A stretch of 64,000 nucleotides of DNA from CATQHS01 sp963422655 (GTDB lineage Bacteria > Actinomycetota > Acidimicrobiia > Acidimicrobiales > Aldehydirespiratoraceae), in assembly GCA_963422655.1 (NCBI GenBank), contig OY730440.1, positions 620,001-684,000 on the forward strand, in the 5' to 3' direction. Position 1 is the stretch's first letter; each line of letters begins with the position of its first letter. Below are positions 43,151-51,727 of the stretch, piece by piece. Position numbers and translations under genes: made by a program. The notes beneath the pieces are model-generated. The model ran no database searches. It was not told the origin of the DNA and was given only the letters and a program-made list of their open reading frames with translations.

Positions 43151-44119
43151 TCAGCTCGCGTATGTGTTGTCGAAGAGCTCTTCAACAGATGGCTCCGGCG
43201 CTGCCAGCGCCCGCTCAACGATCTCGTCGTAACGCTCAACAACATCGGCCTGTAGCCTCTCGAGCTCAGACGTAGTGACGCCCCGCTCGATCAACAGCTT
43301 TGCTACTGCGTCGATCGGGTCGCGGCTCATCCACTCGGCAACTTCCTCGGCGGGCCGGTAGGTCGCAGGATCAGCGCGGGAGTGTCCACCGTGGCGGTAG
43401 GTCTTGGCTTCGACGATAGATGGCCCCTCCCCTGCTCGTGCCCGCTCAACGGCTGCCCCGACCACTTCGTGGACCAATACCACGTCGTTGCCATCAACCA
43501 CCATGCCCGGGATGGCATACCCCGAAGCCCGGTCGGCCGCCGCGTTGATGACCGGGACGACCGTGTGTATCGGCGAATACTCCGAGTACAAGTTGTTCTC
43601 GCAGATGAAGACCACGGGGAGCTTCCACGTCGCGGCAAGCCCGACGCCTTCGTGGAATGCGCCGATCGGAGTCGTTCCATCGCCGAAGAATACTGTGGTG
43701 ACTTCATCGGTTCCTCGCACCTGCGAGGACCATGCACACCCGACGGCGATAGGGATCTGGGCTCCGACGATGGCGTAGGCACCGTAGAGACCCTTGCTCG
43801 TGTCGGTCAAATGCATTGAACCACCCCGCCCGCCACAGCACCCATCGCTGCGGCCAAGGATCTCGGCCATGCCTGCATAGGCATCCATGCCACGGGCAAG
43901 GCAATGATGATGACCTCGGTAGGTGCACAGGGTTTTGTCGCCATCTCGAAGTACCCCAGCCGAGCCGACTGCGACCGCTTCCTGCCCGATCGCCAGGTGC
44001 GTCGTACCGCGGACAAGGTTTCGAGTGAACAGATCCATAACCCGAGACTCGAATTCTCGGATCTCAAGCATCGCCAGATGCCAAGCTCGAAGTCGATTAG
44101 TCGAGACCTCAGCACTCAT
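43151..44119 (-). CDS. 2-oxoacid/acetoin dehydrogenase E1 alpha subunit
   Basis: 322 residues. The TPP fold shows CTYRGHHHCLARG about 65-77, GGRGGSMHLTD about 97-107 and the TPP/Mg motif VFFGDGTTPIGAFHEG about 144-159 ending in ENN (about 174-176). RHGGHSRADPATYR near 243-256 is the conserved regulatory loop of acetoin and pyruvate E1-alpha subunits. First gene of the operon; its promoter region shares two 20-bp operator palindromes with the divergent LacI gene. Confidence 0.92.
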   Translation of the reverse strand: MSAEVSTNRLRAWHLAMLEIREFESRVMDLFTRNLVRGTTHLAIGQEAVAVGSAGVLRDGDKTLCTYRGHHHCLARGMDAYAGMAEILGRSDGCCGGRGGSMHLTDTSKGLYGAYAIVGAQIPIAVGCAWSSQVRGTDEVTTVFFGDGTTPIGAFHEGVGLAATWKLPVVFICENNLYSEYSPIHTVVPVINAAADRASGYAIPGMVVDGNDVVLVHEVVGAAVERARAGEGPSIVEAKTYRHGGHSRADPATYRPAEEVAEWMSRDPIDAVAKLLIERGVTTSELERLQADVVERYDEIVERALAAPEPSVEELFDNTYAS

Positions 44120-44191
44120 CTCAGATCAACTCCCTCACGGACATCGCCGCCCGATCGGCCACTCCGGTGTGTGGTAGGGCCAGCAATCTGG

Positions 44192-44211
44192 AAACGTTAC
44201 CAGAATCGATT
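44192..44211. promoter_or_regulatory. Putative LacI operator 1
   Basis: AAACGTTACCAGAATCGATT, a match to the regional consensus AATCGNTNCCGGNANCGNTT with an A in place of one central G. It lies 73 nt upstream of the E1-alpha start and in the divergent LacI promoter. Confidence 0.6.
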
Positions 44212-44258
44212 GTGGTTGGGCAGCTTTGCGCCATACTCCAACGTTTCCTGCGAATCGC

Positions 44259-44278
44259 AATCTATCCCACAAACGATT
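44259..44278. promoter_or_regulatory. Putative LacI operator 2
   Basis: AATCTATCCCACAAACGATT differs from the site at 54506 at three positions. It lies 54 nt upstream of lacI, compatible with autoregulation. Confidence 0.5.
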
Positions 44279-44331
44279 CCCTCTGGTACGGTCGCGGGGG
44301 CACCCGCCATCGTGAAAGGCGTTCCACCCTC

Positions 44332-45360
44332 ATGGCGAAACGACCGATGATGGCGAAACGGCCGATCAACCGGCCGACCTCACCGACGATGAATGATGTT
44401 GCCAACGCCGCCGGCGTCGCAATGTCATCTGTATCACGCGCTCTGTCGGGACACCCTGATGTGTCTGATGCGATGCGGGCCAGAGTCATCGAGGCAGCCG
44501 AGCGACTCGGGTACGAGCCCGACTTCGTAGCGCAGAGCCTCAGATCGGGCTCGACAATGACCGTCGCCCTGCTCGCTCGTGACATCTCCAACCCGCTGTT
44601 CGCCGAGATCGCTCGCGGGGCCGAATCTGCAAGCCGCGATGCAGGGTACTCGATCATCGTCGTGAACAGTGACGGCAGCGCCGAGATCGAAGCCGACCAT
44701 GTTCGGAAGCTACGACGACGCAGAGTAGACGGCTATCTGGCCTCACTCGTCGATGAGACGGCTACAGCAACACTGACCGAACTGGAACGTTCCGGCGCGC
44801 TGATCGTGCTCCTCGACCGCGAATCTCCCCAGCTCCAAGCCGCTGCGGTTCTGTCGGACCATTACCATGGCATGCGCGCCGCCGTCGACCACCTAGTGGC
44901 GCTGGGCGTCGCCGACCGAGTGGGACTCGTGACGGGAGGTTTGCAAACAAGACCAACCAAAGAGCGCATCCGCGGACTTCGGGACGGAATGGCTGCGGCG
45001 GGCCTCGAGATGGATACGCGACTCACCTACATCGACGACTGGTCCGAAGCCGGCGCCGTGGCCGCGACCGAACGCCTGCTTGCTCTCGATAATCCTCCGA
45101 CAACAATCGTTGCTGGCGGCACCCAGAGCACGCTTGGAGCCATTCGAGCGCTCGCTGACGTTTCACCCGACCAACGGCCGGCATTCATCGCATGCGATGA
45201 CGTGCCCCTGCTCGACCAAGTGCCGCTCCCGCTCGGCGTCGTCAGCCGTGACGCGACGCTCATCGGGCAGACGGCTGCGGAGCTTCTGCTCGAAATGCTT
45301 CAAGGTGAGCCTCCGCGGGTAGTGACCCTGCAGACGACGTTTCGGCCGCGTACCGTCTGA
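44332..45360 (+). CDS. LacI-family transcriptional regulator
   Basis: About 342 residues. Helix-turn-helix MNDVANAAGVAMSSVSRAL about residues 20-38 and hinge helix DFVAQSLRSGSTMTV about 63-77, followed by a periplasmic-binding-like effector domain (ARDISNPLFAEIARGAES near 79-96, IACDDVPLLDQVPLPLGVV). The N-terminus is a duplication (MAKRPMMAKRP), so the start is 44332 or 44347/44350. Likely the regulator of the sugar genes at 41-59.6 kb, because its own promoter carries the same 20-bp palindromes. Effector: probably a deoxysugar or its acid (inference). Confidence 0.9.
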   Translation: MAKRPMMAKRPINRPTSPTMNDVANAAGVAMSSVSRALSGHPDVSDAMRARVIEAAERLGYEPDFVAQSLRSGSTMTVALLARDISNPLFAEIARGAESASRDAGYSIIVVNSDGSAEIEADHVRKLRRRRVDGYLASLVDETATATLTELERSGALIVLLDRESPQLQAAAVLSDHYHGMRAAVDHLVALGVADRVGLVTGGLQTRPTKERIRGLRDGMAAAGLEMDTRLTYIDDWSEAGAVAATERLLALDNPPTTIVAGGTQSTLGAIRALADVSPDQRPAFIACDDVPLLDQVPLPLGVVSRDATLIGQTAAELLLEMLQGEPPRVVTLQTTFRPRTV

Positions 45361-45378
45361 TCAACTTGGGCCTCGTTC

Positions 45379-46920
45379 TCAGCACCGGACCGCTGCCTCG
45401 CTCTTTCCGGCTGCCTCCACCAGCACAGCCCGACTGAGTTCGGCGCCTTCGATGAAGGTCTCCACGATCGAACCTGCGACCACGACATGGACCTGCCCCG
45501 CCAGCCTGATCACCTCATCAACGTCTGAGGACACGACGACTGCCGCCGTGCCCTTCGAGACGGCCGTTTCGATTTGGTGGTAGATTTCGGTTCGGGCCCG
45601 AACGTCAACTCCCCGGGTGGGCTCGACAAGTACCAGGATCTCCGCGTCGCGCTCGAGCCACCGTCCGAGAATGACCTTTTGCTGATTGCCGCCCGAGAGG
45701 GTCTCGATGCGTTGTCGGGGTCCGCCTACTGCGGCGATATCGAGTTCGCTGCTCCATCGATCGAAGATGCGGCGGAGTCGCTGCGGAGCCAACACGCCAC
45801 GCTGCGCCACCCGAGGCCATGATGCGACGGTGAGGTTCTCGGCCGCGCCCAAGCCGGTGAGGAGTCCGCGTTTTTTGCGGTCGGGAGACACGTAGCCAAC
45901 CCCTGAGGCGATGGCTCGGCGAGGACTCGTCGGGGCGATGCGGCCACGGATCGAAATGCTGCCACCGGTTACCTTCCGTAGGCCGAAGATCGCTTGTGCG
46001 AGCTCGAGCGTCCCGCATCCCACACGTCCGAACAAGACGGTGATCTGGCCGGCACGAACTTCAAAGCCGACGTCTCGGACGTCGTCGCCGACATCCACAC
46101 CATCGAGCGTCAAGACGACGTCTCCTTGCCCGCGGGTCGACTCGTACACTGCGCCAGCAGATCCCACGCCCGCATCGCCTACCATTGCTGCGACGATGTC
46201 GCCTCGGGACAGGTCACAAAATGGGGTGGCCGGCAGAGCGACATCGCCGTCGCGGAATACTGCGACACGATCGGCGATTGCCTCGAGTTCATCAAGGCGG
46301 TGGGTTATGTAGACGATCGCTACCCCGTCAGCCCTCAGACTGCGAATCAGATCGAAGAGCCTGTTGGCTTCGGTGTCGGACAAGGCTGACGTTGGCTCAT
46401 CGAGGATGAGCAGGCGGGCTCGCCGCATGAGCGCTCTGACAATCTCGACAACCTGGCGCTGGGCGACACCAAGTGTCCCCACAGCAGTGTCGACATCGAT
46501 ATCGACACCGATTCTGGCGAGAGCCTCTTTTGCGTTCCGGCGGACCCTCGACCATCTGACAATCCCCCGAGTTGCGACGAGCTCTCCGAGATGGAGGTTC
46601 TCGGCAACCGTGAGATCAGGCGCGTCATTGAACTCCTGATGAATGACGCGGATACCAAGCTCGTGCGCATCTCGCGGACCTCGGAGATCGGCCACGACGC
46701 CATCCACCCAGATGGTGCCTGCTTCTGCTGGATACTCACCCGACAGGATCTTGATCGTCGTCGACTTGCCGGCACCGTTCTCTCCGAGAAGAGCGACGAC
46801 CTCGCCGCCTTGGACATCGAGAGCGATTCCGTGAAGGACCTCGACTCCGGCGAAGCTCTTGCGGATGCCCTGCAGACGGACCTCGATCGGTCCGTTCCTG
46901 GGCGTGTCGCTCTCGGTCAC
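45379..46920 (-). CDS. Sugar ABC transporter ATP-binding protein (RbsA/MglA type)
   Basis: 513 residues from GTG 46920, overlapping the permease stop by 4 nt. Two tandem ATPase domains: LLGENGAGKSTTIKILSGE near 43-61, LGVAQRQVVEIVRALMRRAR with LLILDEPTSALS near 145-177, and a second, degenerate half with VLFGRVGCGTLELAQAIFG near 290-308, TLSGGNQQKVILGRWL and ILVLVEPTRGVDVRA near 400-440. In the second half the Walker A lysine is missing, as is normal in this family. It powers uptake of a monosaccharide or sugar acid. Confidence 0.92.
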   Translation of the reverse strand: MTESDTPRNGPIEVRLQGIRKSFAGVEVLHGIALDVQGGEVVALLGENGAGKSTTIKILSGEYPAEAGTIWVDGVVADLRGPRDAHELGIRVIHQEFNDAPDLTVAENLHLGELVATRGIVRWSRVRRNAKEALARIGVDIDVDTAVGTLGVAQRQVVEIVRALMRRARLLILDEPTSALSDTEANRLFDLIRSLRADGVAIVYITHRLDELEAIADRVAVFRDGDVALPATPFCDLSRGDIVAAMVGDAGVGSAGAVYESTRGQGDVVLTLDGVDVGDDVRDVGFEVRAGQITVLFGRVGCGTLELAQAIFGLRKVTGGSISIRGRIAPTSPRRAIASGVGYVSPDRKKRGLLTGLGAAENLTVASWPRVAQRGVLAPQRLRRIFDRWSSELDIAAVGGPRQRIETLSGGNQQKVILGRWLERDAEILVLVEPTRGVDVRARTEIYHQIETAVSKGTAAVVVSSDVDEVIRLAGQVHVVVAGSIVETFIEGAELSRAVLVEAAGKSEAAVRC

Positions 46921-47927
46921 GTCTCGCCCCCGATCTTGAGTCGGACCTGGTCGAGGGCAACGGCAATGATCAGAACTGCACCGCGTGCGATGTCTTGCCA
47001 AAACGACGACACGCTGATCAGCGTCAGGCCATTGTTCAGCGTCCCAATGATGAAGACGCCGAGTGCTGCGCCGATGATGCTGCCGCGGCCGCCAGCCAGG
47101 CTCGCCCCTCCGAGGACTACTGCGGCAACCACCGAGAGCTCGAGACCAAGCGCCGCGTTCGGTGACGCTGCCCTCAGTTGCGAGGTGAGTATGAGACCTG
47201 CGAAGGCTGCGGCGACGCCGGACGCGATGAACAGCAAGAAGATGTTGCGTCGCACCGAGATGCCAGCGAGTCGTGCCGCTTGCGGGTTCGATCCGAGTGC
47301 GTACACAGACCGACCGAAGACCGTGTAGCGCATGGCGAATCCGGCGACGACCACAACGAGGATGAAAATGAGAACCTGTGCGGGGATGCCGACGACTTCA
47401 CCGCTCCCGAGCCAGCGGAAGCCTTCGATGCGAATGGTTTGGCCGTTGGAGATGAGCCGCGCCATCCCACGGAAGATCGAGAACCCGCCCAGAGTCACGA
47501 TGAGCGAATTCACTCCCAGCCACGTCACGAGTGCACCGTTGGCGGCACCAATCGCTATTCCCATAACGAGGGCGAGAACGACTCCCGTCGTCAGCGACCC
47601 GCCCTCGGTGATGTCGGCCATCCAGATGCCAGACAGCGCCGCTAGCGACCCAACCGAGAGGTCCACGTTGCCCGAAATGACAAGCATCGTCTGCGGGGCT
47701 GCGAGGATGCCGAGCACTGCAACCGACAGCAAGATGTTGCGGAGGTTGTTGGTCGTGAAGAACACATCGCTACGCGACGTGAAGTAGGCCACGAGCGCGA
47801 CGAGGAACCCCATGAGCACGAACTCGGGGGGACTCGCCGCGACACGCTGGCGCCAAGAGTCGACGACTCGATGCCGCATCGTCGAGTGGGTCCTGGATGA
47901 CTGGACGGATGGGGATGCCATTCTCAC
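46917..47927 (-). CDS. Sugar ABC transporter permease (RbsC type)
   Basis: 336 residues, about ten membrane helices starting at EFVLMGFLVALVAYF (about 35-49). NVDLSVGSLAALSG about 105-118 and VFGRSVYALGSNPQAARLAG, about 200-219, with the cytoplasmic loop that meets the ATPase, are diagnostic of RbsC/AraH. A later start at MRHRVVDSW is possible. It sits between the binding-protein and ATPase genes. Confidence 0.92.
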   Translation of the reverse strand: MRMASPSVQSSRTHSTMRHRVVDSWRQRVAASPPEFVLMGFLVALVAYFTSRSDVFFTTNNLRNILLSVAVLGILAAPQTMLVISGNVDLSVGSLAALSGIWMADITEGGSLTTGVVLALVMGIAIGAANGALVTWLGVNSLIVTLGGFSIFRGMARLISNGQTIRIEGFRWLGSGEVVGIPAQVLIFILVVVVAGFAMRYTVFGRSVYALGSNPQAARLAGISVRRNIFLLFIASGVAAAFAGLILTSQLRAASPNAALGLELSVVAAVVLGGASLAGGRGSIIGAALGVFIIGTLNNGLTLISVSSFWQDIARGAVLIIAVALDQVRLKIGGET

Positions 47928-47989
47928 CTGCCTCTACCGAAGGCTCACCGGGAAGACTGCTTCTTCCCCGTCCATCGGAGCCTCAGCTC

Positions 47990-49174
47990 TCAGCCATCGG
48001 CAGGATAGAACTCCTCGACCCCGGCGGCGTCGAGGAACCGGTGCTCGATCAGCAGGGGATCGTCGACCGTCTCGCCGTTCATCATGGCGATGATGTTCGG
48101 GATCAGGACCTCGCCGTAGAGCTCAGGGAAGTAGCCCGTGGATCCGAGATAGTCGGCGTTCTCCCGCACTACGTCGTGAACGCTGAAATCTGCGCCCTGG
48201 CTGGCGAAGATGACCTGGCCTTCACGGCCGGCGTCTTCCACCGCGGCCAGGAAGCCGAGGCAGGAGTCATCGTTGATGCACAAGGCAATGACCTGGTCGG
48301 CATCAGGATTCGCGGTCAGCCAGTCGCGGCCCTGCTCGAACCCGGGATCGAGGCGGTCGGCATCCAGACGAGTGATGATCGAACCTGACTCATCGGGGTC
48401 CCAGTCCTCGAAATCGCCAAGGTTGAGATCCCCACACACCGACTGCACGCCACGAATGCCGCCGTTGAGGCGATCAATGTTCACCTGACCCACGCCATAA
48501 GCCTCGAAGGTGACGATGGCGTCAACCTCACAGCTCCAACGAGCTTCCGCCTCAGCACCAGCGGCCTGCCCTGCAAGCTCGCCCGCCAAACCGTTGTCGG
48601 CACCCATGAACACCGCACACGATGGATGGGCGATGTCAATGGCGATCACCGGCCGATCACCGATGGCATCACAGACCGCTTGTTCAACAGCACCATCGAC
48701 CTGGAACTCGATCACCGCGTCCACTCCCTGGGTGGCAAACAGCCGCGCATTGTCCAACGCGATCGAACCGTCCAACGCGTTGTCGGCGTTGACGATCTCC
48801 ACGTTGCACAACTCTGCAACACGCTCGATCCCTTCACGTACCGACACTGCGAACGGTACTGATTCACCAAGGTTGGCGAACCCGACGGTGCGGCTCTCAC
48901 CATCTCGACCCTGACACAGCGGATCCAACGCCGACGCCTCGACCTCACCATCATCAGGTACCGAGCCGCTGCCGTTATCGGATCCGGTCGATGTGTCTTC
49001 AGGCTGGGTGGTAGTGGTGTCTTCAGGCTGAGTGGTGTCTTCAGGCTGAGTGGTGGTGTCTTCGTCGTCATCACCACACGCCGCGGCGACAAGGGAGAAG
49101 GCCACTAAGAGGGCCGCGAGAACTCGCCATTGACGAGACCGCGTCCTTCCTTGATTGCACTTCACGTCTTTCAT
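47990..49174 (-). CDS. Sugar-binding lipoprotein (RbsB-like)
   Basis: 394 residues from ATG 49174 with GGGAGGG upstream. Signal peptide RVLAALLVAFSLVAAACG with lipid-attached Cys33, then a low-complexity linker of repeated TTQPED units. The mature part is a type I periplasmic-binding fold: RTVGFANLGESVPFAVSVRE near 102-121, DAVIEFQVDGAVEQAVCDAI and PVIAIDIAHPSCAVFMGADN. It captures the sugar or sugar acid outside the membrane. The copy number of the linker repeat differs from the other lipoprotein at 3045. Confidence 0.9.
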   Translation of the reverse strand: MKDVKCNQGRTRSRQWRVLAALLVAFSLVAAACGDDDEDTTTQPEDTTQPEDTTTTQPEDTSTGSDNGSGSVPDDGEVEASALDPLCQGRDGESRTVGFANLGESVPFAVSVREGIERVAELCNVEIVNADNALDGSIALDNARLFATQGVDAVIEFQVDGAVEQAVCDAIGDRPVIAIDIAHPSCAVFMGADNGLAGELAGQAAGAEAEARWSCEVDAIVTFEAYGVGQVNIDRLNGGIRGVQSVCGDLNLGDFEDWDPDESGSIITRLDADRLDPGFEQGRDWLTANPDADQVIALCINDDSCLGFLAAVEDAGREGQVIFASQGADFSVHDVVRENADYLGSTGYFPELYGEVLIPNIIAMMNGETVDDPLLIEHRFLDAAGVEEFYPADG

Positions 49175-49206
49175 TTGGGTTCCCTCCCTGATTGTGGGGT
49201 TCTCGC

Positions 49207-50334
49207 TCAAGAGCTCTGTGCTCCCGTTTCGATCTGGTGAGCGGCTATGTAGTCCTCGTCGAGTTCCCAACCCAGGCCGGGGCGTTCGGACAGGACGTAG
49301 CAGCCATCGACGAGTTCTGGTGGGTTCGCGACGAGGTGATGCCAGACCGGATCGCGCTCGGGCCAGAACATCTCGACGAACGTTCCGTTGGGGATGCTGG
49401 CGAGGAGGTGCAACGACACCTGCGGTTCTTCATGGTGCGCCATCTGAACGCCGTAGGCCAGCGACATGGCGGCGACACGGCGCCACTCGGTCGGGCCGCC
49501 CGACCATGAGCTGTCGAAATTACAGAAGTCGATGGACCCACCGGCCATGAGCTCGCGACAGCCTCCAGCGGAGAGTTCTGTCTGGCCCGCGCAAACAGCG
49601 ACACCGGAGAGCGTGCGGACGTCGCGCATGGCGGTGCGATTGATGTCCCAGCGGCATGGCTCTTCGAACCAGTAGAGGTCGTCGTCGGCGACTCGCTTTG
49701 CGAACTCGACCGCGTCGGGCACAGTCCAGCCCTGGTTGGCGTCGGCCATCAAAACGAGCGCATCGCCCCCGGCGGCTCTGGCCTTCGAGAAGCGAGCTGC
49801 ATCTTCGCCGGGGGTCTGCCCTCCGACCTTCAGCTTCATGCCAGCGACGCCCCAATCCACGAGCTTCTCGATCTCTTCCTCGATCTCGTCGGGGGATCCG
49901 TAGTAGCCACCGATCACCGAGGTGGGCACACGGTCACGGTAGCCTCCCCATATACGCCACAGCGGTTGCCCAAGGCTCTTGCCGACCGCGTCCCACACCG
50001 CGGCGTCGATGCAGGCGCTGGCCACCAAGCCGATCCGGCGGTCTCTGAGAATGTCGAAAGTGGATGTCCGACAGGAGTCCCAGATTCGCTCGACGGCGAA
50101 CAGTTCTTCACCGATGAGCTTTGGCTTGAGCTCGCAATGAATGACTGCATCGATCTCGGCGAGCGTGGCGTCCTCGTCGCCGGCGTAGGCCTCGCCCACG
50201 ACACCGTTGTCACACGTGATCCTGGTGATGATCGTGGAGCGATGGGTCATGGAGTAGTGACTGCCGGCGAAGCGTCTGGCAAGCGGGACACGGATTGCCG
50301 TCGTCGAGAGATCAACGACGTGGGCGCTGCCCAC
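49207..50334 (-). CDS. Enolase-superfamily dehydratase/racemase (mandelate racemase-like) A
   Basis: 375 residues from GTG 50334; a TTG at 50379 extends the frame but lies inside an operator palindrome. Catalytic landmarks: KLKVGGQ (KxK) about 150-156, MADANQGW (first metal Asp) about 178-185, YWFEEPCRW (Glu) about 203-211, CAGQTE (Glu) about 229-234 and AHHEEPQVSLHLLA (His) near 285-298. These support a proton-abstraction dehydratase on a sugar acid such as fuconate, rhamnonate or galactarate. First gene of the operon with the ribose-type importer. Confidence 0.88.
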   Translation of the reverse strand: MGSAHVVDLSTTAIRVPLARRFAGSHYSMTHRSTIITRITCDNGVVGEAYAGDEDATLAEIDAVIHCELKPKLIGEELFAVERIWDSCRTSTFDILRDRRIGLVASACIDAAVWDAVGKSLGQPLWRIWGGYRDRVPTSVIGGYYGSPDEIEEEIEKLVDWGVAGMKLKVGGQTPGEDAARFSKARAAGGDALVLMADANQGWTVPDAVEFAKRVADDDLYWFEEPCRWDINRTAMRDVRTLSGVAVCAGQTELSAGGCRELMAGGSIDFCNFDSSWSGGPTEWRRVAAMSLAYGVQMAHHEEPQVSLHLLASIPNGTFVEMFWPERDPVWHHLVANPPELVDGCYVLSERPGLGWELDEDYIAAHQIETGAQSS

Positions 50335-50377
50335 GTGAGGGGGGATCCCTTCCTCATTGGCCTGATCGGACAATCGC

Positions 50378-50397
50378 AATCGCTCCCGGAATCGTTT
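50378..50397. promoter_or_regulatory. Putative LacI operator 3
   Basis: AATCGCTCCCGGAATCGTTT, a near-perfect match to the consensus, lies upstream of the minus-strand dehydratase/importer operon. Confidence 0.7.
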
Positions 50398-50509
50398 GCA
50401 GCCAACTTAGGCTCGTCCCGATGGCACTGTCAAATTCGCAATCTTCGCAATCGGGTAATGTGCCAGGAATCAGTTCAGGAATCACTTGCGTTCGAATTCG
50501 GGCGGCCGC

Positions 50510-50529
50510 AATCGTTACCGGTTATGATT
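50510..50529. promoter_or_regulatory. Putative LacI operator 4
   Basis: AATCGTTACCGGTTATGATT lies 36 nt before the plus-strand dehydratase B start, so it overlaps the core promoter. Confidence 0.65.
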
Positions 50530-50564
50530 GCGATATCGGGTAACCAACAAGGTGTCCGGTTCTC

Positions 50565-51692
50565 ATGTATATCGCCTCGCTGGAAGCCATCCCTGTCAGC
50601 TATCCCGAACCGAACGACCATGGCGCAGCGCGCCATCTGTGCCTTGTCCACCTCCGAGACTCCGACGGCAGGCAAGGCTGGGGCGAGGCCGTCACGATGT
50701 GGCCCGAGGCGAGCGTCGCCGTTGCTGGGCTGATCGAGGCTTTCGCCCCGATCGTCATCGGCACCGATGCCAGCGACGCCGAGGGGCTCTGGGCGAGTTT
50801 GGTCGATCACACGTGGTGGTACGGCCGTGGCGGGCTCGCCAGCATGGCGATCGCCGCGATCGACATCGCAGCATGGGATCTACGCGGCCAGATCGAGCAA
50901 CGCTCGCTTGTCGAGATGCTCGGCGGCGCCCGCCACGACAGCCTCCCTGTTATCGCGAGCGGCCACGCAACCATGGAGCCCATGAACGAACTGATCGCCG
51001 CGGTTGCTAGCTGGGTGGATGGCGGCCTCGCCGGCGTAAAAGTCGGATTCGGAAAACGCGGCAATGCCCGCTTGGGCTACGACCACGACCGTGACGTTGC
51101 CTTCGTGCGCGGCCTGCGGCAGGCACTCGGCCCCGACAAGCTCATCATGATCGACATCGGCCACGCCGCGACGTGGGATCTCGATACTGCGATCGCTCGC
51201 GCCGTTGCCTTCGATGACTACGACATTGCCTGGCTCGAAGAGCCCCTCGGATGGCACGATCCAGGCGGGTACGAGACGCTGCGCAGCAAGACGCGGACCA
51301 AGATCGCCTATGGCGAACGAGAGTGGACTTACGAAGGCGTCGAGCGCATTTTGCAGACCGGGACGGTCGACGTCGTCGGGCTGGACCCGGGCCGCGCCGA
51401 AGGGATCTCGGGATTCGTCCGCGCTGGTCGCCACGTCGAAGAACATGGGCGCATTCTCAACGCGCACGCTTGGTCCTCGGCGATGGTGACGGCGGCGAGC
51501 CTCGCCGCCAGCATGTGCAGTGCGGCCACGTGGGTGTTCGAGATGAAACCGCTCCCGAACCCGATGCAAAACGAACTGGTCACGGCACCGATCACAGTTT
51601 CGAACGGTCACGTCTCACCCCTCGACGGACCGGGGCTGGGCATCACGGTGATTCCCGAGGTCGTCGACCGCTACCGCCTACCCAACCAATAA
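50565..51692 (+). CDS. Enolase-superfamily dehydratase/racemase B
   Basis: 375 residues. GVKVGFGKRG carries the catalytic lysine (about 158-167), MIDIGHAATW the first metal Asp (about 191-200), IAWLEEPLGWHD the Glu (about 219-230), AYGEREW the second Glu and NAHAWSSAMVTAA the catalytic His with its neighbour (about 298-310). It is divergent from paralogue A, which has the same length but different active-site surroundings (KxG versus KxK), so the two should have different substrates or product stereochemistry. Confidence 0.88.
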   Translation: MYIASLEAIPVSYPEPNDHGAARHLCLVHLRDSDGRQGWGEAVTMWPEASVAVAGLIEAFAPIVIGTDASDAEGLWASLVDHTWWYGRGGLASMAIAAIDIAAWDLRGQIEQRSLVEMLGGARHDSLPVIASGHATMEPMNELIAAVASWVDGGLAGVKVGFGKRGNARLGYDHDRDVAFVRGLRQALGPDKLIMIDIGHAATWDLDTAIARAVAFDDYDIAWLEEPLGWHDPGGYETLRSKTRTKIAYGEREWTYEGVERILQTGTVDVVGLDPGRAEGISGFVRAGRHVEEHGRILNAHAWSSAMVTAASLAASMCSAATWVFEMKPLPNPMQNELVTAPITVSNGHVSPLDGPGLGITVIPEVVDRYRLPNQ

Positions 51693-51727
51693 CCGGGCTG
51701 GTGAGCGATGACCGGGTCCGTGGGTGA

